Positions 44,585 through 55,819 of a DNA stretch of 64,000 bases are shown piece after piece. A program made the position numbers and the translations under genes. The stretch is from Petaurus breviceps papuanus. Taxonomy: Eukaryota > Chordata > Mammalia > Diprotodontia > Petauridae. The notes below the pieces were generated by a model. The model saw only the letters and a program-made list of their open reading frames with translations. It did no database searches and was not told the origin of the DNA. Positions within the stretch are counted from its first letter, which is position 1; each line of letters opens with the position of its first letter. Location: contig JAMXIF010001210.1 of NCBI GenBank assembly GCA_028583685.1, positions 8,024,762 through 8,088,761 of the forward strand, written 5' to 3'.

Positions 44585-44800
44585 ATGTATTTTATTCCCT
44601 ACTTGGTCATGAAGAATAGTGCAAACACTATTAAGGTATTAAGGGTTTTTTAGTAAGGGAATGCCATGATGAAAATAGGGTTTTGGTAAGAATACATTGA
44701 GAGCCACTTGTAGGATTCCTTGGACAAAGGAAAGATTAGAGGCCTTGAGGAAAACAAATATTGTCTAGATATGAGGTAATAGTGGTTTATCTTTGAGAGG
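44585..44800 (-). mobile_element. L2 LINE ORF2-end fragment
   Basis: GTAAGGGAATGCCATGATGA, AATACATTGAGAGCCACTTG and ATTGTCTAGATATGAGGTAA recall the L2 complement (GGGAATGACATGGTCA ... ATAGTCCAGGTGTGAGGTGATG). Diverged. Confidence 0.45.
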
Positions 44801-45548
44801 TGTTCATGTCATGAAAAGAACAAATAGGATTAATGATATAAAACTGAATGAATATCACTGAATTTTATACTTGAGTTTGATACAAAGATTTGTGATTTTT
44901 AATGAGTGTGTTTTTTATGTCCATTGATGACCAGTTAAGTTAGCAGATTTATTTTATTTGTATGATTTTTTTCCTATAGAATTTTCCAATTATAAAATAG
45001 CTGTATCTATGGGCACAGAGCACATCTGTATTTATAGATAGGAAAAAAATCCTGAATAAATGTCTGAAGATGCATTCAATATAGAGATATAATTTTCTCT
45101 TTTAAAATTACCTTACAGGAAAAGGGAATTTTAATTTGGAAGACTTTTGTGGCAATAGTCTTTTAAAGCATAAATTTCTTGTCACTGTTAAATACCTGTT
45201 AGAAACACTTTTTGTTGATCATTGCTATGAATATGGGCAAAAAAAATCTATGAGACAGATGTTTGCAGACGAAAATGACTTTTATTTAGGATTGGAATGG
45301 ACCTCAAATAAAGAAGATCTGTCCTTAAAAATAAGAGGAGAATCAGAAGGAAGAAAAATAAAAGCCTTACTCTTCTTCAAAATTATACTCTTTCCTCCAT
45401 AGAAGACACTGTACTATCTGCTGAGGTGAGATTGAGGCTGATAGGTATAATATAAAAGTATTACAAGCATTTCTACAGTGTTTTAAATCTCCAACCTATT
45501 ATTGTCTTATACTCCATCTTTTATTGTCCCAAGGGGTATAACTAGAGA
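44801..45548. other. Unassigned AT-rich DNA
   Basis: An 88-codon plus frame at 45136-45402 has no known motif and is not supported as a gene. Confidence 0.4.
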
Positions 45549-45559
45549 ATGTTTCTTTT

Positions 45560-45812
45560 TGTTGTTCAATCATTTTTGCAGTTTTTTTTTTTTTACTTTT
45601 GTGACCCCATTGTTGTTGGTTTTTTTTTTCAAAGATACTGGAGTAATTTGCATTTCCTTTTCCAGCTCACTTTACAGATGAGGAAACTGAGGTAAATGGG
45701 GTTAAGTGACATGCCTAGGGTCACACAACTAATAAGTATCTGAGGCAGCATTTGACCTCAGGTCTTCCTAACTCCAGGCATGTCACTCTATCCATTGCAT
45801 CACTTATCTGCC
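45560..45812 (-). mobile_element. Marsupial CORE-SINE, long type
   Basis: TTGTTGTTCAATCATTTTTG, AAAGATACTGGAGTAATTTG, CAGATGAGGAAACTGAGGTA, GTTAAGTGACATGCCTAGGG and CTATCCATTGCATCAC are the complement of the long SINE, with two T-run expansions. ATGTTTCTTTT (45549-45559) and ATGCTTCTTTT (45813-45823) are the likely target-site duplication. Confidence 0.9.
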
Positions 45813-45823
45813 ATGCTTCTTTT

Positions 45824-46769
45824 AAAGACTTATAAGAAGTGAATCCTTAAATATCAGACAGATATAGGTTTGAATTTTAATAAAGAAAGGTTACCAAATT
45901 AAGTAGCTTGACTGTAATCTTTATCTAAAAACAAAACCTTCCAACTTTGGGGCTCTGTTAAATGATGCCTGTGAATACAACTTCCTATATAAATCCTCCC
46001 ACATGCCAGCAGCAATCGAATTTTTATCAAAAATGGTAAAACTCTATGAGAAATCATTAGGCTAGAGGAGCTATCATTTTTGTTGAACAAATCCAATTCT
46101 GTCTAATGTGTTTGCAGTAATAAATACCCCAAATGTGAACTACAGCCTCTAAAATGTGAGGCTATGATGGTAGAAATTGCCCCAGATGGCATCTTAGAAT
46201 GTAATAAACCTTGTGTAACTTGTAAGAAGACCACAGTGAGCAATGTGTTGATGACAAACTTATCCTTCAGTAGTCATTGGCCAAGACCATCCCCCAGGTG
46301 GGTAATATATTTATGAGGGCATTTGGAACATGTTTTTGGTTTGTCCCAGTGTGCTCTGACAGCAGGTCACATACTGTTGCTGTCATGATCAACATTACTG
46401 TACTTTACAATGTCAGACATTTGCTATGTTCCCCTGAGGTATTCAGTACAGGTAGCTAAACAGGCATTCTTCTTTCTTATTTGAAACAATTCTCATTTAC
46501 CAGGAAGTGCACTTGTTAAAGAGACAGGCAGAAAGTATTTGAGTGTCCTCTTTCCCATAAGTAGTTTTTATGTGGAGATCCTAATCATTTTTTAATTTCT
46601 TTTTAAGTCATAGAGAAATCACTAATACCTTATACCTTGAACACTGCAGAGTTCCTTTTGTCAGATTGAACATGACAAATTATAAGATGTATTCTTTCCC
46701 TTTCCTCTATCAAGATGTGTTAAAAAGAAATAAGTTGTTTTCTTCTCATAAAAACATATAATCCTAGAA
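45824..46769. other. Repeat-poor stretch
   Basis: No element recognised over about 950 bases. 46100-46480 has mixed composition and no decay pattern, a candidate conserved non-coding block. Frames of 60-65 codons here are not supported. Confidence 0.4.
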
Positions 46770-46948
46770 TTTTAATGAGTAATGAACCTTACTTAGAGAT
46801 CACCTAGTCTAACTCTTTTAGTTTACAGATAAAGAAACTGCAATGCTACTCAGTCAGCCAAAAGAAAACGGAAAAGGACTCATGTTAAATATGGAACTGA
46901 ATCTCTGGGTCTTTTAAGTCCAGTCCAGTAGTCTTTCCATTGGGTCAA
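46770..46948 (-). mobile_element. MIR SINE
   Basis: GATCACCTAGTCTAACTCTT, TTACAGATAAAGAAACTGC and GTAGTCTTTCCATTGGGTC fit the MIR complement. Confidence 0.55.
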
Positions 46949-46984
46949 GCAAACCTATGTAAATATATTAAAGTTTTTATAAGG

Positions 46985-47153
46985 TTTTTTTTTTGCCTTT
47001 TTTTTTGGAGGGGGAAGGTAGGGCATTTGGTGTTAAGTGACTTGCCCAAGGTCACATGGCTAGTTTTGTGTTAAGTGGCTGAGACTGGATTTGAGCTCAG
47101 GTCCTCCTAACTCCAGGGTTGGTGCTCTATTCACTGTGCCACCTAGCCACCCC
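46985..47153 (-). mobile_element. Marsupial SINE (short type)
   Basis: GGGGGAAGGTAGGGCATTTG, TTAAGTGACTTGCCCAAGGT, TTGAGCTCAGGTCCTCCTAA, GGTGCTCTATTCACTGTGCC and ACCTAGCCACCCC. Similar words TAAATATATTAAA (left, from 46960) and TAAATGTATTAAA (right, from 47155) suggest a diverged target-site duplication. Confidence 0.92.
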
Positions 47154-47235
47154 ATAAATGTATTAAATTTTAAGGTATATAGAAAAAGCACTCCCTAGAA
47201 CATTAACATGAGTGAAGTGTTTTTTGAAGGAAGGA

Positions 47236-47492
47236 AAGAAACAAGTATTTGTTAAGTGCTTACAACATGCCAGGCATTGTGGTAAGGGCTTTATAATTAT
47301 TCTCATTTAATCCTCACTACAATCCTGGGAGGTGCATTCTATTATTATCCCCCTATTTTACAGCTGAGGAAAATGAGGCAAATAAAAGTTAAGTGACTTG
47401 CGTAAAGTCACACATTTAGTAAGCAGCAGAGGCCAAATTTGAACCCAACTTTTCCTGATTCTAGACCCAGCATTCTATACCCTGTGCCACCA
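47236..47492 (-). mobile_element. MIR SINE, near full length
   Basis: AACATGCCAGGCATTGTGGT, TTCTCATTTAATCCTCACTA, CAATCCTGGGAGGTGCATTC, ATTTTACAGCTGAGGAAAAT, TTAAGTGACTTGCGTAAAGT and TTTGAACCCAACTTTTCC give the whole MIR complement. Confidence 0.8.
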
Positions 47493-47555
47493 TATCAAAG
47501 CAAAGGTATAAAAACAACATATATGTCCAATAATAGAGGGTGCTGGTTCTGGATA

Positions 47556-47604
<49 letters not shown>
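47556..47604. repeat. (TA)n microsatellite
   Basis: About 24 uninterrupted TA units. Frames across it give only YIYIYI runs. Confidence 0.96.
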
Positions 47605-47608
<4 letters not shown>

Positions 47609-49070
47609 TGTCATAAGGAACAATAGTGTAAATCAAGGCAAAACTAAAAGAGAACAAACCGAGACCATAGAAATTTAGGTTAACACCAGGGATTCTATCT
47701 CATTTAGTTGTAAGGATAATCACATGGAATAATGTGTGTGAAACACTTTCTAAATCTTGGAACACTTGAAGCATCATCTTCAAGCTACTGCACCAACTGA
47801 AGTCGCATTGACAAGTTGGGTCTTCATAAGACAACTGCCACCTTGAGTTTTAGAGATAATTCCCTGAGTCCAACCACTATAGCTCATGAATCCTAACCAA
47901 TGAACTTCTTACCATTTAACTCATATTTTAGGAAAGATATCTTTTTTCAATTGACATGGAAAAATCGGTGGTTATAATTATCTTCCCTCCCAATCAGGGA
48001 TTTTTTTTCCACAAAAATAATCCATGGGAAAGGCAAAGGAGTGGGAATGACCTGAAAGTATAATGGTAGTAAGGGACATCTAGTGGACATTCATGCTTAA
48101 AGCAGTTCTAGGCCAGCAGGGCCTCGGGAGCATTTCTTCCTCTAGAGAGCCCTCATTTATTTACCTTAGGATAGGGCATTGGCATCTATGAAGGATGCCT
48201 AGCTTGATTTCTCAACTAGATTTATTCCTTACAGGGGGGTGGAGGGTGTCTCAGGTCAAGGGGTCAAGACACTACTGGGCAGAACTGAACAGGGCATTCC
48301 ATCTCCTGGATTGTGTCAGGCAGGTCAGGATGGGATTTTCATCCTGAATTCCATTAGGCTTCTGGGATTTTCATAAAGCATGATGTCTGTAATGGACAAG
48401 TTGATTTTCTGGGCTCCCTGGGCTCACTATTTAGTGATCAGCTGAAGTCTTTACTCCCACTATCCTCTGACTCAAATGAATGTGACAGGTGTCTTTTCTG
48501 TTGGAGTGTTACAGTGGTCTTTTCAGCTACAGTTGTAGTGGTTCCTTCAATATAGGTAGAAATTCAGCCTATAATTGGTAGAAACCCAACATCTTTCAGT
48601 GACATAGATACTTATTCCTTCAGTGCCTCATATCTGATGTTCATCACCTCTGTACAAAAGTCTACCCTTTCCTGTTCCACTATTCTTCCTTTTTTAACAC
48701 AAGTTATACTCAGTGAGGGATGCCACTCTCACTTATGGTAACTAGCCAGTTAAATTTTCCGGATTCCTGTTGGAGCCTTAATCAGGTAATTGCCTATGAA
48801 CGATGTAGAGATAATCTGTACCTTTTGATAAATTCATTATTTTTCTGAGGTTTTCATATGCCCCTGATTTGCTGATTTCTCTCTCAAGACCTTCCTAAGA
48901 CCCTTTCTGGAGTGTTTCCTTTGTATCTGAAAGGCTTTCTTTTTACATTGTTATGGTCTCTGTTTTCCACCTTTCCAATTCTCTTCTCTTTTGAATTTTT
49001 CACAGGACACAGACTAACAGCATTAACATGTTAATTACTATTATTACAAAAGTGGAAAGTAGCAGGTATT
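47605..49070. other. Unassigned 1.5 kb block
   Basis: No family named. 48090-48500 is somewhat richer in G and C than its surroundings and has the texture of an unrecognised repeat or unique sequence. A CTCF-like word lies at 48075-48086. Confidence 0.35.
48075..48086 (-). promoter_or_regulatory. Weak CTCF-like core
   Basis: GACATCTAGTGG matches 11 of 12 positions of GCCMYCTAGYGG, the core of the known CTCF motif read on the opposite strand. A single motif match has low predictive value. Confidence 0.2.
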
Positions 49071-49330
49071 TTCCCAGCTTCCTTAAAGTCCCAGCTAAAG
49101 TCTGACCTATAAGAAGCCTTTCCATTCTTAATTCCAGTGACTTACCAATATTGATTATTTCCAATTTATCCTGCATATAGTTTGTTTGTCTATAACTATT
49201 TGCATGTTGTCTTCCTTATTAGATTGTAAGGAGAGGAGGGAACTTTTCTTGCATTTCTTTGTTCTTCTTTGCACTTAGCACAATGCCTGATCCATAGCAG
49301 ACACTTAATAAATACTCATTGCCTGCCTGA
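49071..49330 (+). mobile_element. L2 LINE 3' end
   Basis: AAAGTCCCAGCTAAAGTCTG, TTAATTCCAGTGACTTACC, ATTTCCAATTTATCCTGCAT, ATAGTTTGTTTGTCTATAAC and GCACTTAGCACAATGCCTGA run to the L2 terminus at GCCTGCCTGA. Confidence 0.82.
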
Positions 49331-49694
49331 TGGCAAATTTTTTGATTTAATTATGCATTTGGAAGGGTGTTGGACATTGGACAGTGTCTATTGTGGCAAA
49401 ATCAAACATAATAAAATATTTCAAAAGAAAAGTGATGTTTTAAAAGTTGAATTTTTCAACTTAAAAAGTTTTTTTTTTCCTTTATGTACATGGTTTTCCA
49501 TGACTTCTGTATGAACCTTGCCTAGAATTTTCAGTGTGTCTTTGCTGTACTGTAATCGAATTCTAGGTGTGGAATATCTATCTGGAAAAAAATGACTTTG
49601 TTCCATTTCTTTTACATCTCTACAGTGGAAAGCAGCAGATTTGATATTGATATCTGATATTTAATTGCCAGCATAGAAAATACCAGCATTCAAA
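49331..49694. other. Unassigned DNA
   Basis: AT-rich; no recognised element. Confidence 0.4.
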
Positions 49695-49945
49695 TTGCAA
49701 CATAGAAAGAGACAGATAGGGTGATGCTAAGTCCTTAGTTTAAATCTGGCATCAAACACTTAATAGCATTGTGACCCTGAATAAACCTCTCAACCTCTGT
49801 TTGCTTCAATTTCCTCATCTGTAAAATGGGGACAATGATAGCACTTACTGTCCAGTATCATCATGAGAACTAAATGATATAATGTAAAGCACTTTGTAAA
49901 TTTTATAACTCTATATAAATGTTAGTTATTATTATCAGTATAATT
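49695..49945 (+). mobile_element. MIR SINE, near full length
   Basis: TTGTGACCCTGAATAAACCT, CAATTTCCTCATCTGTAAAA, TGGGGACAATGATAGCAC, ATGATATAATGTAAAGCACT and TATATAAATGTTAGTTATTA are in correct MIR order. Confidence 0.8.
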
Positions 49946-50641
49946 ATCTTTATTTTAGTAACTGGGTCTCTACTAGGAAAGAGTTTGCTGGTGTCAAGTA
50001 AATAAACTCTGTTACTTATCAACAATGGACATGTGATGAATTCTAGGGAGAGGTGGTTATTTTGAGTTCACTAAGAGGTTCATGTACACTACAGGCTTGT
50101 GTAAGTTACTAAATATAACACCAGGATTAGAAAGTATAATCATTCCTCTTTGTGAATAATCTATAGAGATTTTGAAGCTCATGGAAATAGCATTAATTAT
50201 TTAAAATGGGGTCACTTTAAAGGACCCACCATTTAATAGAAAAAATGAGTTTGACTGGTGTGACATTTTTCTTCTGAAATTACTGCAAACATCTCTTCAT
50301 CCAGCCCTCTCTACCACAGAGGCCATGGGTTGATTTCCCTTCCATCTATGTAGCCCATTAGGAGCTCTATGAAATGGTAATTGTGTATGTTCCCTATGTT
50401 TTCGTACTCTATGTAAAATAGCCATTAGATAGTGACAGTGGTTGGCCAAAAGGTTAAACATTCAATTGGAGCTACTTTAAAATGTGGGAACAACTGCTTT
50501 TCTATGTTCATAATGCACCCAGAAATAACAATCAGTCTGAGGAGAATTTCTAAATGAAGGTATAAAAAACCTTTTATTTTCTAGTCATCTTTTTCCCTTT
50601 ATCTTGCACTCTAAAGAATAACTTTGAAACTTGGGATTTTT

Positions 50642-50645
<4 letters not shown>
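49946..50645. other. Unassigned DNA
   Basis: No recognised element over 700 bases. 50200-50550 shows no decay texture. Confidence 0.4.
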
Positions 50646-50697
<52 letters not shown>

Positions 50698-50711
50698 GTC
50701 TCTGTCTGTCT

Positions 50712-50764
<53 letters not shown>
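50646..50764. repeat. (CT)n-(GT)n compound microsatellite
   Basis: About 45 bases of CT units, a mixed GTCT segment, then about 48 bases of GT units. The 101-codon minus frame through it (HTHTHT and RERERE) is an artefact. Confidence 0.96.
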
Positions 50765-50765
<1 letters not shown>

Positions 50766-53243
50766 AAGGCTGCCTTATTGGCTCCTGAATTATGATTAGT
50801 GTGAGCAGAGCATCCCCTTCTGGAACCCAGACTGTAACATGACAGTCCTTCCCTAAGGAAAAGCTGCCAAATGTGGTGTTTACAATTCACATCACCAAAG
50901 TTGCAGCCAGAAAAGGAAAGGATACTTTTTTACAGTCACTAGCCTAACTTAGGTTTACTTCACACTCAATTGTTGCCACCTTGTTATGGGGTGGATTTTC
51001 ATCAATTATTTAGTTTTTTTAAAATTGGCTCACCAATCAAGACAGATGTTTTATACCTGACATTCATCCCTTTAATAGTATTATATTACTTTGCTTAAGG
51101 AGATAGCTATTCTTAATTAGGGAACAAATGGTAGTTCATGGAAAATTCTGAAAACCACCAGTGAGACTTCTCTTTGTACCAGCAGGCAGTCATACAGGTA
51201 AACAGAGATGATCTGCCTTCCCTTTCTAGGATTTGGGACGTTTGGTTGTGATTTCCCTATCTGATCCTTCTACCTCGGAAGCTAACAGTTCATTCTGGGA
51301 TTTGAGCTTGGGGACTTTTCTTGAAAGCTCTCTCTGCCACACAGAATTTGTAGGCAGTACCTTATTGGTGTTAGGAGAAACACTGTCAGATTTTTATCAA
51401 ATTTAAATGTAGTGAAATACAATATACTCTAATTTTAACAGCTCTGTTTGGCAAGGGATTATCATTTTAAAAAATCTAATGAACTGCTCTTTGGTTGGCT
51501 TACTGTTCTCAAAATAACATTTTAGCAGTTTGTTATTTTAGCTTAATCTCTCCTTTACCTTTAATTACAGAAATTTAATAAATGTCTTGCAAAGTGTTAT
51601 TGATAGGTGCATTATGCAAATGTAAAATATTACTTTGGAGTGGAAATAAAATGAATGTAACTTTAATAAGGCAGTTAATGCACTAATGCCTTTGAGGACA
51701 AGGATAGAAGAAAGAGTGATAAATCGACTCCAGAATGTCAAACCTTGCTGTAGTTGTATCCCCAAGAACAATAGGACACTGTTAAAAGAATATGTTCCCT
51801 GTGTAGTGTCTAATGTCTTATTGAGAAGAGGAGGCTTTAGCTTTCAAGGTGATTATACAGATTTCTATGAATGGAATGGGACAAGAATTGAGATCTCTGG
51901 CCTACATACCTACTTCATTTACAACCAAATGCTTAACAGGCTTAGGTCTATTCATTTGAATGCATTTAAGTTATTTGATTAACTTCAGTTGCATTTAAAT
52001 GAACCTCATTATTTTAAAAGATTTTTCTTGAACACATACTACCTGCAAGTAGGATTTTAGAAGAAGGAAAATATCTGTACAATATCAAAATGAAAACATT
52101 CAGGACATCTTTTCTAGCATAAAGGGAGTTAAAGGTGAAAAAAAAGTTTTTTAAAAAGATTTGTTGGAGTTGGGTTAATCTTTAGACTCCACATGACCTG
52201 TTTTAATATTGGTTTGTGAAACCTTTCAGTGAACCTTCTGGTTCTGTTAAGGTCAGCAGTTAAGATGTCTTTAACTGCCATAGACATGTATAATCTGGAT
52301 GCAAGTGACTGACCACATGATCTTCCAACAGGAAAGTAATTACTAATTCTATTCCTGTTAGCAGAGACATATATATTAGTTAATAATTCCCTTCAATTAT
52401 CATTTTTAATTTATGGAACACAATAAATGTTGGATAGTTATTTGCTCCTAGAATTACTAGATAAGATATTCTCTTAAAATTTTACTCATTTTGGAGTCAC
52501 TGAGCCATATAATTTCAGACAAGTGTACATGGTCTTCCTAATTTAAACAGAAAAATTTCTTGAATATTTGGCAGTTAAACAGGCTATTGATGATAGCTGA
52601 GTAAATTTCTTTTGTCATTGGTATAGTAACTTGTTCATATTTATAATATTTATAGATACTTGGACATAATATATTATGCCTTTAGTGGATTTTATGGAAC
52701 ACTAATCTCTAGGTAAAGAAAGTTTCTTAATTTTTCACTGTTAACAAGCACAAATAAGATAGAAATGTGAATTCCTTTGGAAATCATTATACAGCTCTTT
52801 TATGCAATTGTCTGTAAAAAAAATGTCTTATATAAAAACTATTTTTTCCCAAAGTTTTTTTTTAGTTGAGAAAGCAATGAAGAGATACAAAGATAGATGA
52901 GATAGTTGCCTTTCATAAATTAATATAAGATGTAGTAATGGATAGTTTATACACACACACACACACATACACACATTAATCCTTAGGATTGATGAAACCT
53001 ACATGTGTTAGTAAGAAGAGTCCACAGAGAAGAAAAGAATGATGATGCAAGAAAGAAAAGAGATAATAAATGAAAAGAGAATATAGAGGAGATAGGAAAG
53101 GGATGATAGGACACAAAATTCAGGTAGAGGAGTTTGATTTGACCTGAAGAAGAACTCACTTTATTCATGCTGAAATTCCTTGCTACCTATCTCCTTATGG
53201 ATGATTTCAGAGTGCTGATTGAAAAATTCACTGCCACCATCCA
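50765..53243. other. Long stretch without recognised repeats
   Basis: About 2.5 kb with no element I can name, apart from a short CA tract at 52952-52975. The 98-codon plus frame at 51686-51982 has no recognised domain. 51370-51700 contains an octamer ATGCAAAT at 51614-51621 within AT-rich sequence lacking repeat texture. Confidence 0.4.
52952..52975. repeat. (CA)n short tract
   Basis: About eleven CA units with one TA interruption. Confidence 0.85.
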
Positions 53244-53245
53244 CA

Positions 53246-53345
53246 TATATATATATATATATATGCACATATGTGTGTATGTATGTATGTGCATGTTTTG
53301 TGGGTATATTTGGCTGTCTCTCTCTCTCTATATATATATATATAT
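53246..53345. repeat. (TA)n, (TATG)n and (TC)n microsatellites
   Basis: CATATATATATATATATATG, GTATGTATGTATGTGC and TCTCTCTCTCTATATATATA in three blocks. Frames over it are artefacts. Confidence 0.9.
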
Positions 53346-53774
53346 TTGTTACAATGGTATTATTTTCATTTCTCTTTTTTTCTATGGGGGAGTGGTTTGG
53401 AAAATGGAAGGTAGATGGATTTTCATTGATTGAAAAGAATAAAATTTAATTCAAGAAAGAACTACCAGTTTCTCTGAAACAAGAAGGAAAGAGAAAAAAA
53501 TGGGTAAAGATTGACTTTGAAGCTAGGTAGAAAGATTTTGAAGAATGTCCTTTATGATAGATTGATATCAATTAAAATGGCTACAAAGTCATCTAATGGG
53601 GATATGGGAGATAGATGTGGCTCAGGAAGGGACATATATATAGAGAGAATGCTGCTATTGTTATTCCTGGAAATTCAGTGGAGCATTTTTGTTTGATATT
53701 TTCTTTATCCTATCTCACGTATTTTTATAATAGATATCTTAAAGTAGAAGTCTTAATTTTTGTTGTTGTAATTT
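53346..53774. other. Unassigned DNA
   Basis: No recognised element. Short overlapping frames without known motifs. Confidence 0.4.
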
Positions 53775-54010
53775 TAGCAGTTTCTATTTTTTACCCCTTT
53801 TGGAATTTTCTTGGCAAAGATAGTGGATTGTTTTGCCATTTCCTTCTCCATCCCATCTTACAGATGAGGAAACTGAGGCAAAAATAGAGTTAAGTGACTT
53901 GACTAAGGTCACACAGCTGCTGAGTACTGAGGCCAGGTTTGAACTCAGGAAGATGAGTCTTCTTGATTACAGGCCCAGCACTCTGTCTACAATCCCACCT
54001 AGCTGTCCCC
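53775..54010 (-). mobile_element. Marsupial CORE-SINE, long type
   Basis: TTTTCTTGGCAAAGATAGTG, TTTTGCCATTTCCTTCTCCA, CAGATGAGGAAACTGAGGCA, TTAAGTGACTTGACTAAGGT, GAACTCAGGAAGATGAGTC and CCACCTAGCTGTCCCC. Confidence 0.92.
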
Positions 54011-54068
54011 CTCCCACTTAATTACAGAACAGTCAGTATAATATCAAATCTAATTATTCAACTTAAGT

Positions 54069-54080
54069 GCCATCTAGTGG
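54069..54080 (-). promoter_or_regulatory. CTCF-like core motif
   Basis: GCCATCTAGTGG matches all positions of GCCMYCTAGYGG, the known CTCF core seen from the opposite strand, and is followed by CAA. It lies in DNA with no recognised repeat. Function is inference from one motif. Confidence 0.35.
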
Positions 54081-54849
54081 CAACTACTTGAGCATTAGCC
54101 AAATGCCTCATTGTGCTATTCTAGCTGTCAACTAAGTGTCAACACTGTATTCTCAAATATCACCAGGCCAAATGAACAAAGCTGTGAATATTTGATTATA
54201 TTATATACAAGAATTATTTATTCAAAGCATATTTAAAATTTGGTTTGATTTTCTAAAAAGATAATTATTTTCACTTTGTATGTAATTTTACAAGTTTGAT
54301 ATTTCCCAGAAATTTGTATTTACTACAAAATATTCAACAGTCTTTCTCACATCTACCAAGGTCATAGTGATGACGTATAGGAAGCCTAGAAGCAGTCATA
54401 GCCTCAAGTAGTTCAGCACCAGTACTTTTTAGTGGAGGTTGTGCTTTGATTAGAATTTCTTTTTGCCTAGAGCCTGATTTTCACTCAGCTTATCCCAATT
54501 TTCCTAGGTTCAGAACCTGTGGTTCATGCCTAATTTGCATACCTGATTTACTCAGTTCAGAGTACATTTATATTTAGAAGGACAAACAGCTAATAAAATA
54601 AGCAATGACAAAATATAGGTTTTCTTAAAAGAAAAATCTTTATCACTCAAGCAAAACAAGAAGTTAATAATTCTCAGAGCAGACAAGATAGACAAATCCT
54701 TATGATAAAAGACAAAGGGAATATGGTCTCCAGGTGAACTTTGTGACCCTATCTGTCAATTCTTTAATAAGGTAAAGTGAAATTAGAGACTGGTGGAGGA
54801 TTGAGATTGCTTCTCCTGTCCCAGACTCATGGAAGGGTAGCTAATTGCT
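54081..54849. other. Unassigned, repeat-poor DNA
   Basis: No element recognised. 54400-54600 has balanced composition and may be unique sequence. Confidence 0.4.
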
Positions 54850-55042
54850 GTGCTGGAAAAATGCTGAATTTTTAGTAAATCAAATTGAATTCATATCCTC
54901 CCTCTGATACTTCCTTACTGGTGTTACCCTAGGCAAGTAAAGTCATCTCTCTGGGCCTCAGTTTTCTCATCTGTAAAATGAAAGGTTTGGGCTAAATGCC
55001 CTTCTGGGATCCCTTCCATACTTAACACTATGATTCTGTGAA
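54850..55042 (+). mobile_element. MIR SINE
   Basis: TGTTACCCTAGGCAAGTAAA, GGGCCTCAGTTTTCTCATCT, GTAAAATGAAAGGTTTGGGC and ACACTATGATTCTGTGA match core and 3' part. Confidence 0.72.
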
Positions 55043-55057
55043 TGGTAAATTTAGAAA

Positions 55058-55195
55058 TAAAGGAATGAATGAAAAAAAATTATTAAATGCTTATGAAATC
55101 AAAGGACTGCTATAAGAATTAGATAATAATAGAAAGGTAAGATTTTTCCTGCTCTCACAAAGCTGATATTCTAATGGGTGAGACAGTGCATTAAG
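55058..55195 (-). mobile_element. L2 LINE 3' end
   Basis: GGAATGAATGAAAAAAAATT, ATTAAATGCTTATGAAATC and CTCTCACAAAGCTGATATTC are the L2 complement. Confidence 0.6.
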
Positions 55196-55319
55196 AAAAT
55201 TTCCGTCAGAAGTCAGATGGAAAAGTTTCATGGTCCATAGGAGAGGGAAGCAAAGCAGATGGTAATGCCACTTCTGCAATATAATTTTCACTGATAAAAT
55301 CATCTCACTTTCTTATGTT

Positions 55320-55819
55320 GAACTATTTGACAGTGTCAAGGATTCTGGTGTCAAGGAGTTTTTTGTGGGGGTTTCCAATGAAGGACCTGCTGAAACGGTT
55401 GTCAGTTGGAATCTCCAGGATGATGGATGCAGACATTGGACTGAAAGTATTGCTGTTCCAAAGGCTCTTGAGCTCAGGGTGCTGTGCTCAGACCACTGGG
55501 GTCTGGAGAGATGTGATGGTTAAGATGGCAGGGGTAGTTTGACTTGCCTGGAAGATGTTGCCTCCTGTCTCTTTCTCAAAGTGCTTTGCTGCTTTAACTA
55601 GGCTAGCTTGTCTGCCCTATATGTACAGTTGTTCAACAGGTGGTGGGGATGGCCAGCCCCTTCTCCAAAAAGCGCCCTACAGACAATGACTGTGAGACCT
55701 AGACTGGAAGCAGGACCAGTGGGCTTGGGTATGCTGCCACAGACTTCCAGGGCTCGTGGTTCTCTGCCTGTTCCTAGCACTAGACAGTTCATCTCCTCCC
55801 CCTCCCCCAGGTATTTTCC
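55320..55819. other. Unassigned segment with high GC content
   Basis: By direct count, 55621-55800 is about 55 percent G+C, well above the AT-rich remainder. It directly precedes the L2 at 55820. Overlapping frames of 75-113 codons exist on both strands, but the 113-codon plus frame ends in L2 ORF2 sequence and its front part has no recognised domain. It could be an unrecognised repeat, a processed pseudogene piece or a regulatory block. Confidence 0.4.

Noticed and set aside
50585-50890. 101-codon minus frame with HT and RE runs
   Set aside because: Product of the CT/GT microsatellite.
51686-51982. 98-codon plus frame as a gene
   Set aside because: No known domain and no evidence of splice sites or conservation; length is ordinary for chance.
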